A stretch of DNA of 33,594 nt, taken from the NCBI GenBank assembly GCA_944389895.1, contig CALXOA010000022.1:1-33594 (forward strand). The letters run 5' to 3'. This DNA comes from an uncultured Victivallis sp. (GTDB taxonomy: Bacteria > Verrucomicrobiota > Lentisphaeria > Victivallales > Victivallaceae). The notes below the pieces were generated by a model. That model was not told the DNA's origin and did no database searches. It was given only the letters and a program-made list of their open reading frames with translations. The translations under genes and the position numbers were made by a program. Positions 8,618 through 17,063 of the stretch are shown here, one piece after another. Numbering within the stretch: position 1 is the first letter of the stretch; every line of letters starts with the position of its first letter.

Positions 8618-9714
8618 GAGAGTTCCTCCAGAATCTGCGTTACGTCATGATCGGAGAGCTCGCGCGGATTGCATTTCATGCTTCCTGACCGGCAGTTTGC
8701 CAGAATGAACGGATAATGTTCCGGTGCAAGTCGATATCCCTTGAAATCCGACGGCAGTCCGAGCTCCTCACGCAACCGGGCGATCGTTTCGATCAGCTCC
8801 TCCGGCGATTGGCCGGACAATCGGTTTGCAAGTTCCGCAAAAGGTTCCCGCGCAACTTCGAGATTCCAGTGCAGGATCGTCGGCAGCAGAATCGCGCAGC
8901 AGACCCCGTGCGGCACATGCAGGATGCTGCCGATCGGATGCGCCAGCCCGTGCACTGCCCCGAGGCCGGATTGCCCGAACGCCGCAGCGCCGAGCATGCT
9001 TCCCTCTGTGACCTTGTCGATTTTTGTTCTGTCGTTTCTGTATGCCGGCAGGAGGTGCGACAGAAGAAGTTCCGCCGCCTGGCCCGCCAGCAGACGGCTG
9101 ACCTGCGTCGCCCTGCGCGACAGGAAACTTTCTATTGCCTGGGTCAGTGCATCAAAGCCGCTCGCAGCGATCACCGGAGGAGGACAATCATAGACCAGCT
9201 CCGGGTCGATCAACGCGAGATCGGCGAACATGTCGCCTCCACGCAGGGATTGTTTGATTCCGGTAGCCGGATCGCGCAGTACCGCGTTGCTGGTCAGTTC
9301 CGCACCGGTTCCCGCCGTGGTCGGCAGCGCCGCGAAGAAGGCCCCTTTGCCCGGTATCGTGCTGCGGCCGTAGAAATAATCGGCAACACTGCCGGGGCAG
9401 GGGAGCAGAACCGCAACACTTTTTGCGACGTCGATGGCGCTGCCGCCGCCCCAGCCGACCACTGCGACCGTACCGAGCTCCCTGCCGGCGGCAAGTGCCG
9501 CTTCCACTTCTTCGAGCGGCGGTTCCGGAGAAACACCGCAGATCAGACGGCAGGGCCAGCTTCCCAGACGGGGGAGCACCTCTTCCCGGATCCGTTTCCC
9601 GGCATGGCTGCCGGCGATGAAAAGCACCGGCCCGGGCGGCAGCGCCGCGACAAGGCGGTTGCGGATGCCGCGCCCGAAGTGAATTTCCCGGGGCAGGGCG
9701 ACCTGAGTGATCAT
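8614..9714 (-). CDS. Iron-containing (group III) alcohol dehydrogenase family protein
   Basis: An NAD(P)-dependent dehydrogenase of 366 residues in the Fe-ADH/dehydroquinate-synthase-like fold. The nucleotide motif GWGGGSAIDVAKS (87-99) and PTTAGTGAE (131-139) are clear. Compared with E. coli FucO (D196, H200, H263, H277), the matching positions here are D188, Q192, H255 and H269. One of the three metal-binding histidines is therefore glutamine. Spacing around it is conserved (67 residues from D188 to H255, 14 to H269), so this is a substitution and not a misalignment. It may use another metal or be a subfamily that tolerates Gln. The substrate is unknown; the neighbouring PfkB kinase suggests sugar or aldehyde metabolism. 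It overlaps rnc upstream and the kinase downstream by 4 bp each. Confidence 0.83.
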   Translation of the reverse strand: MITQVALPREIHFGRGIRNRLVAALPPGPVLFIAGSHAGKRIREEVLPRLGSWPCRLICGVSPEPPLEEVEAALAAGRELGTVAVVGWGGGSAIDVAKSVAVLLPCPGSVADYFYGRSTIPGKGAFFAALPTTAGTGAELTSNAVLRDPATGIKQSLRGGDMFADLALIDPELVYDCPPPVIAASGFDALTQAIESFLSRRATQVSRLLAGQAAELLLSHLLPAYRNDRTKIDKVTEGSMLGAAAFGQSGLGAVHGLAHPIGSILHVPHGVCCAILLPTILHWNLEVAREPFAELANRLSGQSPEELIETIARLREELGLPSDFKGYRLAPEHYPFILANCRSGSMKCNPRELSDHDVTQILEELS

Positions 9715-10430
9715 TTTTCCATCTCCTCTCTGGCCAGATAGTTGTAGAGATTGCGGGCCGCTTCGCTCTCTGCATGCTTGCGGCTGGTGGCATGACCGGT
9801 TGCGACATAGTTGCGCAGATGAACTTCAACATCATACTGCGGCAGATGTTCCGGACCGGTCATCCGCAGGACGGTGTATTCCGGGGTCTGTCCCCAGCGC
9901 CGTTGCGAATATTCCTGCAGCATTCCCTTCGGGTTCAGGGATGCCAGCATACCGCGCGGATCGGGAAATTCCTCCCGTACAAGCTCCAGAACAAAACGCT
10001 TGACTTCGTCGAATCCCGCATCCAGATAGAATGCTCCGAGCATCGCTTCAAAGAGATCTGCCAGCGTCGATTCGCGTGCCGCTCCGCCGGCTTCGCGTTC
10101 TCCGCGGCCGGTCAGAAGATAGGTGCCGAGTTCCAGTTTGCGGGCAAGACCGGCCAGCGCCGACTCCCGGACCAGCGCCGACCGTATTTTGGTCATCTCT
10201 CCTTCGGGAGCTGACGGGTAGAGCAGAAAGAGGTATTCGGTCAGAATGATTTCAAGCACTGCATCGCCGAGAAATTCGAGCCGTTGATTGTCGTAAGGCA
10301 GGTTGTTTTCAACCGCATAGGAGCGATGAGTCATCGCTTCGATGAGCCGCGCCGACCACGGCCCGGAAAACCCGAGTCGCTTCTTGAGTTGTTCAATGTC
10401 GCGGGCCAAGGTTCCACTCCCGGGTTTCAT
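9711..10430 (-). CDS. rnc: Ribonuclease III
   Basis: A double-strand-specific endoribonuclease for rRNA and mRNA processing, 239 residues. It has the signature NQRLEFLGDAVL (48-59) with E52 and D56, the second catalytic pair D125 and E128 in LADLFEAML, and a C-terminal double-stranded-RNA-binding domain (about 165-235, NPKGMLQEYSQ through SEAARNLYNYL). The ATG at 10430 has GGAG six bases upstream and overlaps the upstream lipoyl-pathway gene by 38 bp. A TTG at 10409 with GGGAG seven bases upstream would shorten the overlap and is an alternative start. The downstream alcohol dehydrogenase begins in its last codons (ATGA). rnc more usually neighbours acpP, lepB or era, so this context is uncommon. 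Confidence 0.95.
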   Translation of the reverse strand: MKPGSGTLARDIEQLKKRLGFSGPWSARLIEAMTHRSYAVENNLPYDNQRLEFLGDAVLEIILTEYLFLLYPSAPEGEMTKIRSALVRESALAGLARKLELGTYLLTGRGEREAGGAARESTLADLFEAMLGAFYLDAGFDEVKRFVLELVREEFPDPRGMLASLNPKGMLQEYSQRRWGQTPEYTVLRMTGPEHLPQYDVEVHLRNYVATGHATSRKHAESEAARNLYNYLAREEMEK

Positions 10431-11091
10431 ATTTGCTCCGGGCGAGAGCTTCAGCTCTGTCGAGCGCGCCCTCTGGGAGCCCGGCGGGGATATAGTCGAT
10501 CCGGAAGAACTGTTTCAGCGCTTCCAGCAGCATCGTCTCAAGTTTCTCCCAGTCCCCGCCGGAAACAGCCAGCTGTATGCTCCCCTGGTGGAGAATGCCG
10601 TTACGGGTTCGCCGCTGGGCGGCTCCGGCATATTTCGTCCCGGTTTCCGTGACGATGTCGTAACGGCTCGGACTGGTGAAGCATTTCATGGTGGCGCGAT
10701 CGACCCCCGGAGTTTCGTCCGGTTTGAGGCCGGCATGGGCGCCGAGCCGTTCGAGCATCGGCAGCATCGCCTCATGGAAAACCTTGTAGCTGCTCATCCG
10801 ATCCAGAGCGGCGATCCGATGGGCAGGGGGGAGCACCACCGTGTAGGTGAGATCGACGTCGTGAAAAACATTGCCGCCGCCGGTGGGGCGCCGCACGATC
10901 GTGTAATTGGCCTCCTGTTCGGCCGGATAAAGCTGCGAACTGCCGATCGACAACGCCGGCCGGTCCCAGCGGTAGGTGCGCAGGAGCGGCATCCCGAGTT
11001 GCGGCATCAGCTCGAGAAGGACTTCATCCATGCTCATATTGAAGAATGGATCATGGACTCCGTCACGCCAGAGCATCCAGAGTTCGTTCAT
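10393..11091 (-). CDS. Octanoyltransferase / lipoate-protein ligase family protein, LipM-like
   Basis: A 232-residue protein of the BPL_LplA_LipB family, in the lipoic-acid cofactor pathway. It shows RRPTGGGNVFHD (67-78), the cofactor-binding lysine region KYAGAAQRR (K153) and HQGSI. The segment KCFTSPSRYDIV carries C137, where LipM enzymes have their acyl-carrying nucleophilic cysteine in a CF-x-PS-x-Y context. LplA ligases lack this cysteine, so I favour octanoyl transfer from acyl carrier protein to a lipoyl domain. Transfer of free lipoate cannot be excluded. The start ATG overlaps the upstream kinase stop (ATGA), and GGGAG lies 11 bases upstream. Confidence 0.78.
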   Translation of the reverse strand: MNELWMLWRDGVHDPFFNMSMDEVLLELMPQLGMPLLRTYRWDRPALSIGSSQLYPAEQEANYTIVRRPTGGGNVFHDVDLTYTVVLPPAHRIAALDRMSSYKVFHEAMLPMLERLGAHAGLKPDETPGVDRATMKCFTSPSRYDIVTETGTKYAGAAQRRTRNGILHQGSIQLAVSGGDWEKLETMLLEALKQFFRIDYIPAGLPEGALDRAEALARSKYETREWNLGPRH

Positions 11092-11948
11092 CTGCGTTTT
11101 TTCTCCCTGCGGCTACGGTTCGCCAGAAATCCGACCCGCTCATCAAGACGGCTTCCGGCAAGATTGAACCCCGAAAGCTCCTGGTATTTGCGCGCGAAAT
11201 CGAAGATCACGGAGTTGGTATCGAGGCGCAACTGCGGCGTCTTGCTGCGGACACCCCGCAGAAAGGAACTGATCAGACGTGCCAGTTCCCTGCGGCGACG
11301 CGATTCCGGCATCTCGTCTCCATAGACCACGCAACCGTCGAGATCGAGCACACCCCAGTCGGAGTAGACGCCGACCGGACTTTTGCGGCAGAAGATGTTG
11401 CGCAGGCTGAGATCGCCATGTTCGACACCGGCGGCGTGCATCTTCACCAGCAGCGCCACGGAACCGGAGACGAACTGGCGGTAGGGATCCCCCTGGGCGA
11501 ACTCCACTTCAAGTTTGTCACAGCCGATCTGCAGGGGGGAGAGCTCCCGGGTTACCAGATAGTCGCGGTACGGCAGCAGATGTCGACTCTGTCGAACCGC
11601 AACCAGAACTTCGGGCGTCGGGATCTCATACTCCCTGAGGCGGAGTGCTCCGGCCAGCACCCGTTCCGGGCGCGACAGTTTGAACATCCGCCGGAAAGAG
11701 GTCCAGACACCCCGGTGAAAGTAACATTTGACAAATACGTCATCGACGATCCCGGCACGGATTTTTCTGCGATCTTTGATCAGATGCGCTTTATCCGTGT
11801 CGAGATCGGCGCAGATCGTAATCGGGTCGAAGCCGAGAGCCGCCCATTTCCGGTGCACGAAGCCGTTGAACCCCGACTGCCGGAAGAGCTGGTAGGGGCC
11901 GCCTGCTTCACGACAGCGGTCGAGGATTCCCTGAGTATCCAGATCCAT
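11088..11948 (-). CDS. Lipopolysaccharide-core kinase-like protein (WaaP/KdkA/InaA family)
   Basis: A 286-residue eukaryotic-kinase-like protein. The pattern matches the small kinases that phosphorylate Kdo or heptose in lipopolysaccharide cores. I see a candidate ATP lysine in FVKCYF (K75), the catalytic loop HGDLSLRN (H177, D179, N184) and the metal motif LDLDG (D202, D204). The tail is very basic (SRREKKRR). The first ATG is at 11951, but GGGAGG is better spaced (six bases) for the ATG at 11948, which I chose. Family membership is clear from the loop motifs. The substrate is inferred, and a lipid-A-containing Gram-negative envelope would be required. Confidence 0.75.
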   Translation of the reverse strand: MDLDTQGILDRCREAGGPYQLFRQSGFNGFVHRKWAALGFDPITICADLDTDKAHLIKDRRKIRAGIVDDVFVKCYFHRGVWTSFRRMFKLSRPERVLAGALRLREYEIPTPEVLVAVRQSRHLLPYRDYLVTRELSPLQIGCDKLEVEFAQGDPYRQFVSGSVALLVKMHAAGVEHGDLSLRNIFCRKSPVGVYSDWGVLDLDGCVVYGDEMPESRRRRELARLISSFLRGVRSKTPQLRLDTNSVIFDFARKYQELSGFNLAGSRLDERVGFLANRSRREKKRR

Positions 11949-11969
11949 CATGGGCCTCCCGGCTTCGGA

Positions 11970-13079
11970 TCAGAGATTTTCGACGACCAGATCGCCGACT
12001 TCGCTTGTGGAGTAACCCATCCGGCCGGCTGCCATCGATTTGAGCTTGTTGCCGGTCACGTAGGCGATGCTGTCGTCGATCGCCCGGGCCGCGGTTTTTT
12101 CTCCGAGGAAGTCGAGCATCATCGCCGCCGCTCCGATTGCCGCGAGCGGATTGATGACGTTTTTGCCGGTGTACTTGGGCGCGGAACCGCCGATCGGCTC
12201 GAACATGCTCAGCCCCTTCGGATTGAGGTTCCCGCCGGATGCGACTCCCATGCCGCCGGAGGTCATGGCAGCCAGGTCGGTGATGATGTCGCCCATCAGG
12301 TTTTCCGTGACGATAACGTCGAACCATTCCGGATTCTTGACCATCCACATGGTTGCCGCGTCGACGTGGCAGTAGGCGGCCTTGACGGTCGGATACTGTT
12401 TGGCCATCGCCCGGAAGGCGCGATCCCACAATCCGCAGACGAAGGTCAGCACATTGGTTTTACCGACCAGCGTCAGCTGCGAGGTATAACCGGCCTTGCG
12501 GTCCTCTTCGGAAAGACCCCGCCACGGATTTTCCTTCGAATGCCGCTTCGCGGCCAGTTCAAAGGCGAACTTCAGGCAGCGGTCCACCTGCGAGCGGGTG
12601 TAGACCCAGTTCTGGCAGGCCACCTCATCGGGGGTATCGATCTGGACGTTGCCGCCCATGCCGGTGTAAACGCCGCCGGTGTTCTCCCGGACGACCACAT
12701 AGTCGATATCTTCCGGCTTCTTGTTCGCAAGCGGCGTTTCGACTCCGGGGTAGAGTTTCACCGGACGCAGGTTGATGTACTGGTCGAGGTCAAAACGCAA
12801 CTTCAGCAGGATGCCTTTTTCGAGCACGCCCGGCTTCACATCCGGGTGGCCGATCGCGCCGAGAAGCACCGCATCATGTTTCGAAAGCTGCTCCTTCGCA
12901 TCGGCGGGGAGGGTTTCCCCGGTCTTGAGGTAGTGCTCGCCACCCCAGTTGAAATATTTCTTCTCGGTGGTGAACCCGAATTTTCTGCCGGCGGCATCGA
13001 GGACTTTGACCGCTTCCGCGATCACCTCAGGACCGGTTCCGTCTCCCGGCAACACGGCAATCTTGTAGTTCTTGGACAT
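11970..13079 (-). CDS. leuB: 3-isopropylmalate dehydrogenase
   Basis: This catalyses NAD-dependent oxidative decarboxylation of 3-isopropylmalate in leucine biosynthesis. The 369-residue product opens with the family GDGTGPE motif, has [16 protein letters not shown] with the substrate-binding arginines, and carries [12 protein letters not shown] followed by [20 protein letters not shown]. The decarboxylating-dehydrogenase relatives (isocitrate, tartrate, homoisocitrate) share these blocks. The LLKLRF and LRPVKLYPG segments favour LeuB, as in actinobacterial-type enzymes. The open frame extends 13 codons upstream, but GGAGA nine bases ahead and family length select the ATG at 13079. No leuA, leuC or leuD is adjacent, so the gene sits apart from the rest of the pathway. 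Confidence 0.82.
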   Translation of the reverse strand: MSKNYKIAVLPGDGTGPEVIAEAVKVLDAAGRKFGFTTEKKYFNWGGEHYLKTGETLPADAKEQLSKHDAVLLGAIGHPDVKPGVLEKGILLKLRFDLDQYINLRPVKLYPGVETPLANKKPEDIDYVVVRENTGGVYTGMGGNVQIDTPDEVACQNWVYTRSQVDRCLKFAFELAAKRHSKENPWRGLSEEDRKAGYTSQLTLVGKTNVLTFVCGLWDRAFRAMAKQYPTVKAAYCHVDAATMWMVKNPEWFDVIVTENLMGDIITDLAAMTSGGMGVASGGNLNPKGLSMFEPIGGSAPKYTGKNVINPLAAIGAAAMMLDFLGEKTAARAIDDSIAYVTGNKLKSMAAGRMGYSTSEVGDLVVENL

Positions 13080-13133
13080 AATGGTTGTTCTCCAGAATTG
13101 GTATGATCTGTCACACACTCTCTCAGAAAGGAA

Positions 13134-14330
13134 TCAGTAACGCTTCTGTTTGCTGTTGGCCAGCACCCGCAGCCGCAGCGCGTTGAGCCGGATGAACCCT
13201 TCGGCGTCTTTGTGATTGTAGGCGCGGTTGTCCTCGAAACTGGCGATGTGATCGTCGTAGAGGCTGTACTCCGAACGGCGGCCGGTGACATGGCAGGCCC
13301 CTTTGAAGAGCTTCACGCGCACTTCGCCGGTGACGAAACGCTGGCTTTCGGTGATCGCGGCCTGGAGCATCTCACGCTCCGGCGCATACCAGAAGCCGTT
13401 GTAGACCATGTCGGCGTAACGGGGAATGAAGCTGTCGCGCAGGTGCATGACCTCGCGGTCCATCGTGATCTCTTCGAGGCCGCGATGAGCCAGATTCAGA
13501 ATCGTGCCTCCCGGGGTCTCGTAGACGCCGCGGGACTTCATGCCGACGAAACGGTTTTCGACGATATCGACCCGGCCGACCGCGTGGTTTTTTCCGAGAG
13601 CGTTGAGTTTGCGCATCAGGTTGGCCGGAGAGAGTTCCTCGCCGTTGACCTTCTTCGGAATACCTTTTTCAAAGTAGATGATCACATCCTCGGGCGTATC
13701 CGAGGCCTGCGACAGCGGTTTGGTCATCACGGCAATGTCCTCGGGAAATTCGTTCCACGGATCCTCGAGGATGCCGCCTTCGAAGCTGATGTGCAGCAGA
13801 TTGCGGTCCATGCTGTACGGTTTCGCGGCGGTGGAGTTCACCGGAATGCCGTTCTTCTTTGCATATTCGATCAGGTCCATGCGGCCGGCGAAATCCCATT
13901 CACGCCACGGGGCGATGATCTTGATGTTCGGCTCGAATGCATAGGCGGTCAGCTCGAACCGGACCTGGTCGTTGCCTTTGCCCGTGGCACCGTGGCAGAT
14001 CGCATCTGCACCTTCGGCGCGGGCGATTTCGATCAGGCGCTTGCCGATCAGAGGCCGGGCGATCGAGGTGCCGAGCAGGTAGTTGCCTTCGTAGATCGCA
14101 TTCGCCTGCATCATCGGGAAGATGAAGTCACGGGCGAACTCTTCGGTGAGGTCCTCGACATAGCACTTGGTTGCTCCGGTGCGGATCGCCTTCTCCTCGA
14201 CACCGTTGAGTTCCTCTTCCTGGCCGACGTCGGCACAGAAGCCGATCACTTCGGCATTGTACTTCTCTTTGACCCACTTGACGATCACCGAGGTGTCAAG
14301 TCCGCCGGAATAGGCGACGATTACTTTCAT
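13134..14330 (-). CDS. argG: Argininosuccinate synthase
   Basis: It joins citrulline and aspartate with ATP to form argininosuccinate, the penultimate step of arginine synthesis, in the cytoplasm. The product is 398 residues, typical for the family. It starts with the ATP-pyrophosphatase loop AYSGGLDTS (5-13), followed by [12 protein letters not shown], the [12 protein letters not shown] block that binds nucleotide and substrates, and the family C-terminal region with [11 protein letters not shown]. The ATG at 14330 is preceded by AAGGAG at six bases, located in the last codons of the mscS-like gene; only one base separates that stop from this start. The longer upstream frame (to 14378) is rejected for this reason. 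argH is not seen in the window. Confidence 0.95.
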   Translation of the reverse strand: MKVIVAYSGGLDTSVIVKWVKEKYNAEVIGFCADVGQEEELNGVEEKAIRTGATKCYVEDLTEEFARDFIFPMMQANAIYEGNYLLGTSIARPLIGKRLIEIARAEGADAICHGATGKGNDQVRFELTAYAFEPNIKIIAPWREWDFAGRMDLIEYAKKNGIPVNSTAAKPYSMDRNLLHISFEGGILEDPWNEFPEDIAVMTKPLSQASDTPEDVIIYFEKGIPKKVNGEELSPANLMRKLNALGKNHAVGRVDIVENRFVGMKSRGVYETPGGTILNLAHRGLEEITMDREVMHLRDSFIPRYADMVYNGFWYAPEREMLQAAITESQRFVTGEVRVKLFKGACHVTGRRSEYSLYDDHIASFEDNRAYNHKDAEGFIRLNALRLRVLANSKQKRY

Positions 14331-14331
14331 G

Positions 14332-15522
14332 TCAGACTCCTTGTTTGATGAGGTAATTGGTGCTGGTCGGGAACGCAAATTCGAGCCCGGCCGCGTTGAA
14401 TTTGTCTAGAATCGCAAGATTGATTTCCTGCTTCCATTTCTGGCACTGGACGAAATCGGTGGTCTGGAACCATACCACCACGCTGATGTCAAGCGAGAAC
14501 TCCTTGAAATCCGTGAAGAAGTAGAGCGGAGGCTGTTCCGGACTGAAAGCCGGATGGTGATCGAGAATTTCACCGAGAATCTCCAGCGCACGCCGCATCT
14601 GGTCCGGCGTGGTGGAGTAGACCAGCCCGAGGGTGAATGCATGCTTGAGGCAGGGGCGTTCCGTGATGTTTTCGATCGTCGAATCCGCGGCGATGCGGTT
14701 GGGCACCGTCCAGACTGTTCCGTCGAGCGAACGGAGCCTGACGCTCCGCAAACCGACCGTTTCGATCGAACCGTTTGCGTCGCCGATCGTGACGCGGTCG
14801 CCCACTTTGAAGGTGCGGTCGGTGATGATCGACATCGCTCCGAAAAGGTTTGCCACGGTGTTCTGGGCGGCAAAGGCGATTGCAAGACCGGCGACTCCGG
14901 CACCGGTGACCAGCGCGGTCACATTGAGATTGAACAGATTCTGGGCGACGAAGATCGCTGCGAGCGTCCAGACCGCCGCCTTGATTGCCTTGCGGAGCAT
15001 GTCCACCAGCAGCACATTCATCTGCTGAGTCGAGAGTTCGGCTCTGCGGCGATAGTAGGAGTCGAGCACCCCGATGAGCCGGAAGATTCCCCACAAAACC
15101 ACGAAGATGAAGCACGCATAGAAGAATTTCGACAGCCAGTTGCCCAGTCCGACGGGAAAATGGACCAGGTTTCTGCTGGTTGAAAGACCGATCGTCAGAA
15201 TCAGAAGCTGCGTGGGAGCGGCAATCCTGAGTACGATCTCTTCCGCCAGCTGCCCTGAGGTTCTGGCGGCGATCCGCCGGAGACCGCAGAGCAGGAACCA
15301 GCGCACCGCGAACATCACAAGCAGCGTGACGACGACGCCGATTCCCAGCCACAGAAGGTGATACTCCTCCCGGGCAAACCAGTTGGCGATGTCTCTGCCG
15401 AGGGAGTGGAAATACCCGAAGCTGTCCTCTATGCTGTCGATCTTCGCGATTTCGGTGATCGGGGCATTTCCTGCGTCCGCAGCCGGATCGGTTGAGGCAA
15501 CGAGAAGAGCCAGAGAGATCAT
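14332..15522 (-). CDS. MscS-family mechanosensitive ion channel
   Basis: An inner-membrane channel that would open under membrane tension to release solutes on osmotic downshift. The product is 396 residues from the ATG at 15522. An N-terminal hydrophobic stretch reads as a signal peptide. Membrane segments follow around residues 55-85, 105-125, 135-155 and 175-200. The pore-lining TM3 is the Gly/Ala-rich [24 protein letters not shown], and the beta-domain follows with [23 protein letters not shown]. The frame extends to a TTG at 15567, but a predicted promoter places transcription start near 15570, so the TTG would be almost leaderless; I prefer the ATG. It heads the long run that continues into argG. 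Confidence 0.85.
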   Translation of the reverse strand: MISLALLVASTDPAADAGNAPITEIAKIDSIEDSFGYFHSLGRDIANWFAREEYHLLWLGIGVVVTLLVMFAVRWFLLCGLRRIAARTSGQLAEEIVLRIAAPTQLLILTIGLSTSRNLVHFPVGLGNWLSKFFYACFIFVVLWGIFRLIGVLDSYYRRRAELSTQQMNVLLVDMLRKAIKAAVWTLAAIFVAQNLFNLNVTALVTGAGVAGLAIAFAAQNTVANLFGAMSIITDRTFKVGDRVTIGDANGSIETVGLRSVRLRSLDGTVWTVPNRIAADSTIENITERPCLKHAFTLGLVYSTTPDQMRRALEILGEILDHHPAFSPEQPPLYFFTDFKEFSLDISVVVWFQTTDFVQCQKWKQEINLAILDKFNAAGLEFAFPTSTNYLIKQGV

Positions 15523-15576
15523 GTTTTCAAAACTTTCGTCGACTGAACTTTCAAAACGGAAAAACAAGCATATATT

Positions 15577-15604
15577 AAAATAGCCCGATTTTGATTTTTA
15601 ACAA
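15577..15604 (-). promoter_or_regulatory. Predicted sigma70-type promoter of the mscS-argG-leuB run
   Basis: On the minus strand TTGTTA (15604-15599) and TATTTT (15582-15577) are separated by 16 bp. They lie just upstream of the first gene of the minus-strand series and divergent from the glycosylase gene. Transcription would begin near 15570. The boxes are not perfect, so this is a candidate. Confidence 0.5.
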
Positions 15605-15684
15605 CCGGAACCGCGAAAAAATTACGCCATTTCAGGAAGACCCCGCGGGAATCCGGTGTTCTGCGGAGGAAGTTGTTCGAAATT

Positions 15685-16509
15685 ATGGCGGAGGAGTTTT
15701 TTCAGCAGTTGATCGACTGCATGATCCGGGAGGGAATACGCCATCCGGGGCACATTGTTTCCCCCGGGGTTTTCAAGACTTTCATGGCGGACGCCGCCCG
15801 TCCTGCACCTGTGCCGGAGGCGCTTCCCGAGGAAAGGAACGTTGCCGGTTCCATACGGACTCCGGCGGCTGCGGTTGTCGAGAGAGCGGCGGATCCGGCA
15901 GCTCCATCCCCGCAGGATACGGAGAGTGTTCCGCTTGCCGCGGTCGGATCGCTCGGCGAGCTTTGTTCCATTGTGCAGGGGTGCCGCAACTGCCGCCTGT
16001 GCGAGCGGCGGCGGAACGTGGTATTCGGGGAAGGCAACCCCGAGGCGCGGTTGATGTTCATCGGCGAGGGCCCCGGGGAACAGGAGGATATTCAGGGGCG
16101 TCCCTTTGTCGGGCCTGCCGGGCAGTTGTTGACGAAGATGATTCAGGCGATGCAGTTCACGCGCGAAGAGGTCTATATCGCCAATGTCGTAAAGTGCCGT
16201 CCGCCGGGCAACCGCAATCCGGAACCGGACGAGGCGGATGCGTGCATGGACTATCTGAAGCGGCAGATTGCCCTGATCAAGCCGGAGGTGATCGTTCTTC
16301 TCGGTGCGGTTGCGGCCCGTTTTCTGTTGCACCGTCAGGAGGGGATCCGGCGGCTGCGCGGTCGCTGGATGGGGTTTGAAGGGATTCCGGTGATGCCGAC
16401 GTACCATCCGTCCTATCTCCTGCGGGCTCCCGGAGAGAAGCGTGATGCCTGGGCCGACCTGCAGCAGGTGATGAAAGTTTTCGGCAAGGTCTACCAGCCG
16501 CGCGGTTGA
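15685..16509 (+). CDS. Uracil-DNA glycosylase, type 4 (iron-sulfur)
   Basis: It removes uracil from DNA in base-excision repair. The 274-residue product has a family-4 catalytic core from about residue 95 to the end. The core shows GEGPGEQED (127-135), FVGPAGQLL, KCRPPGNRNPEP and HPSYLLR (241-247). The iron-sulfur ligands predicted from the family are C103, C106, C171 and C187, with an additional cysteine at C100. The first 90 or so residues are a Pro/Ala-rich, probably disordered extension. The frame can also start at a TTG (15673), only three bases after GGAGG. The ATG lies 15 bases after that site, so neither start is ideal. Some type-4 proteins are annotated as phage SPO1 DNA polymerase-related. 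Confidence 0.88.
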   Translation: MAEEFFQQLIDCMIREGIRHPGHIVSPGVFKTFMADAARPAPVPEALPEERNVAGSIRTPAAAVVERAADPAAPSPQDTESVPLAAVGSLGELCSIVQGCRNCRLCERRRNVVFGEGNPEARLMFIGEGPGEQEDIQGRPFVGPAGQLLTKMIQAMQFTREEVYIANVVKCRPPGNRNPEPDEADACMDYLKRQIALIKPEVIVLLGAVAARFLLHRQEGIRRLRGRWMGFEGIPVMPTYHPSYLLRAPGEKRDAWADLQQVMKVFGKVYQPRG

Positions 16510-16541
16510 ACGGCCTGCTTTCTAAAAATAAGGAGTGAACG

Positions 16542-17057
16542 ATGCCTCTTGATCTGAATGGAATTTCGATTCGTCCCGCCGGGGAGCGGGAGTGGCCTCT
16601 GCTGGAAAAACTTGCCCGCCGTATCTGGCCCGATACCTATGGCGCAATTCTGACGCCAGATCAGATTGATTACATGATTGAAATGATGTATTCGCTGCCG
16701 GTGGTGCGGCGGGAAGCCGCGGAGGGGGTGAGATTCGACCTGATTCTGGATGGTGATACACCGATCGGTTTTCTCTCCTGCGGTCCCTACAGGGAGGAGC
16801 CGCCGACGATGAAGCTCCACAAACTCTATCTTGACCACAAGTATCACGGGCGCGGCATTGGTTCAAAGGCGCTTCAGTATGCGATTGATATTGCTCGGCG
16901 CGACGGTTACCGCTTTCTGCGGCTCAATGTCAACAAGAACAACGCTGCCGCGATCCGGGCTTACGAACGCAACGGATTCCGCCGGATCGAGGCGGTCAAG
17001 GTCGACATCGGCAGCGGCTATTTCATGGACGACTTCGTGATGGAAATCGCCCTTTAG
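16542..17057 (+). CDS. GNAT-family N-acetyltransferase
   Basis: A 171-residue acetyl-CoA-dependent acyltransferase. It begins with ISIRPAGEREWPLLEKLARRIW, typical of the N-terminal strand and helix. The acetyl-CoA motif is LYLDHKYHGRGIGSKAL (about 95-111), with the R/Q-x-x-G-x-G/A signature in HGRGIG. The C-terminal block LNVNKNNAAAIRAYERNGF (about 128-146) is also characteristic. The acceptor is unknown; ribosomal-protein, amino-acid and small-molecule acetylases share this form. AAGGAG six bases upstream supports the ATG. It follows the glycosylase by 32 bp on the same strand, so the two may form an operon. Its stop is only 6 bp from that of the convergent DUF3089 gene. Confidence 0.85.
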   Translation: MPLDLNGISIRPAGEREWPLLEKLARRIWPDTYGAILTPDQIDYMIEMMYSLPVVRREAAEGVRFDLILDGDTPIGFLSCGPYREEPPTMKLHKLYLDHKYHGRGIGSKALQYAIDIARRDGYRFLRLNVNKNNAAAIRAYERNGFRRIEAVKVDIGSGYFMDDFVMEIAL

Positions 17058-17063
17058 CCTCTT

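Noticed and set aside
8614..11951. Overlapping gene ends considered as frameshifts or sequencing errors
   Set aside because: All products have full family length with intact ends, so the 4 to 38-bp overlaps are genuine operon packing.
11046..13106. 686-residue plus-strand open frame across leuB and the kinase gene
   Set aside because: It spans two real minus-strand genes and their junction and has no family motifs, so it is a codon-bias shadow.
13212..14348. 378-residue plus-strand frame opposite argG
   Set aside because: argG is unmistakable on the minus strand.
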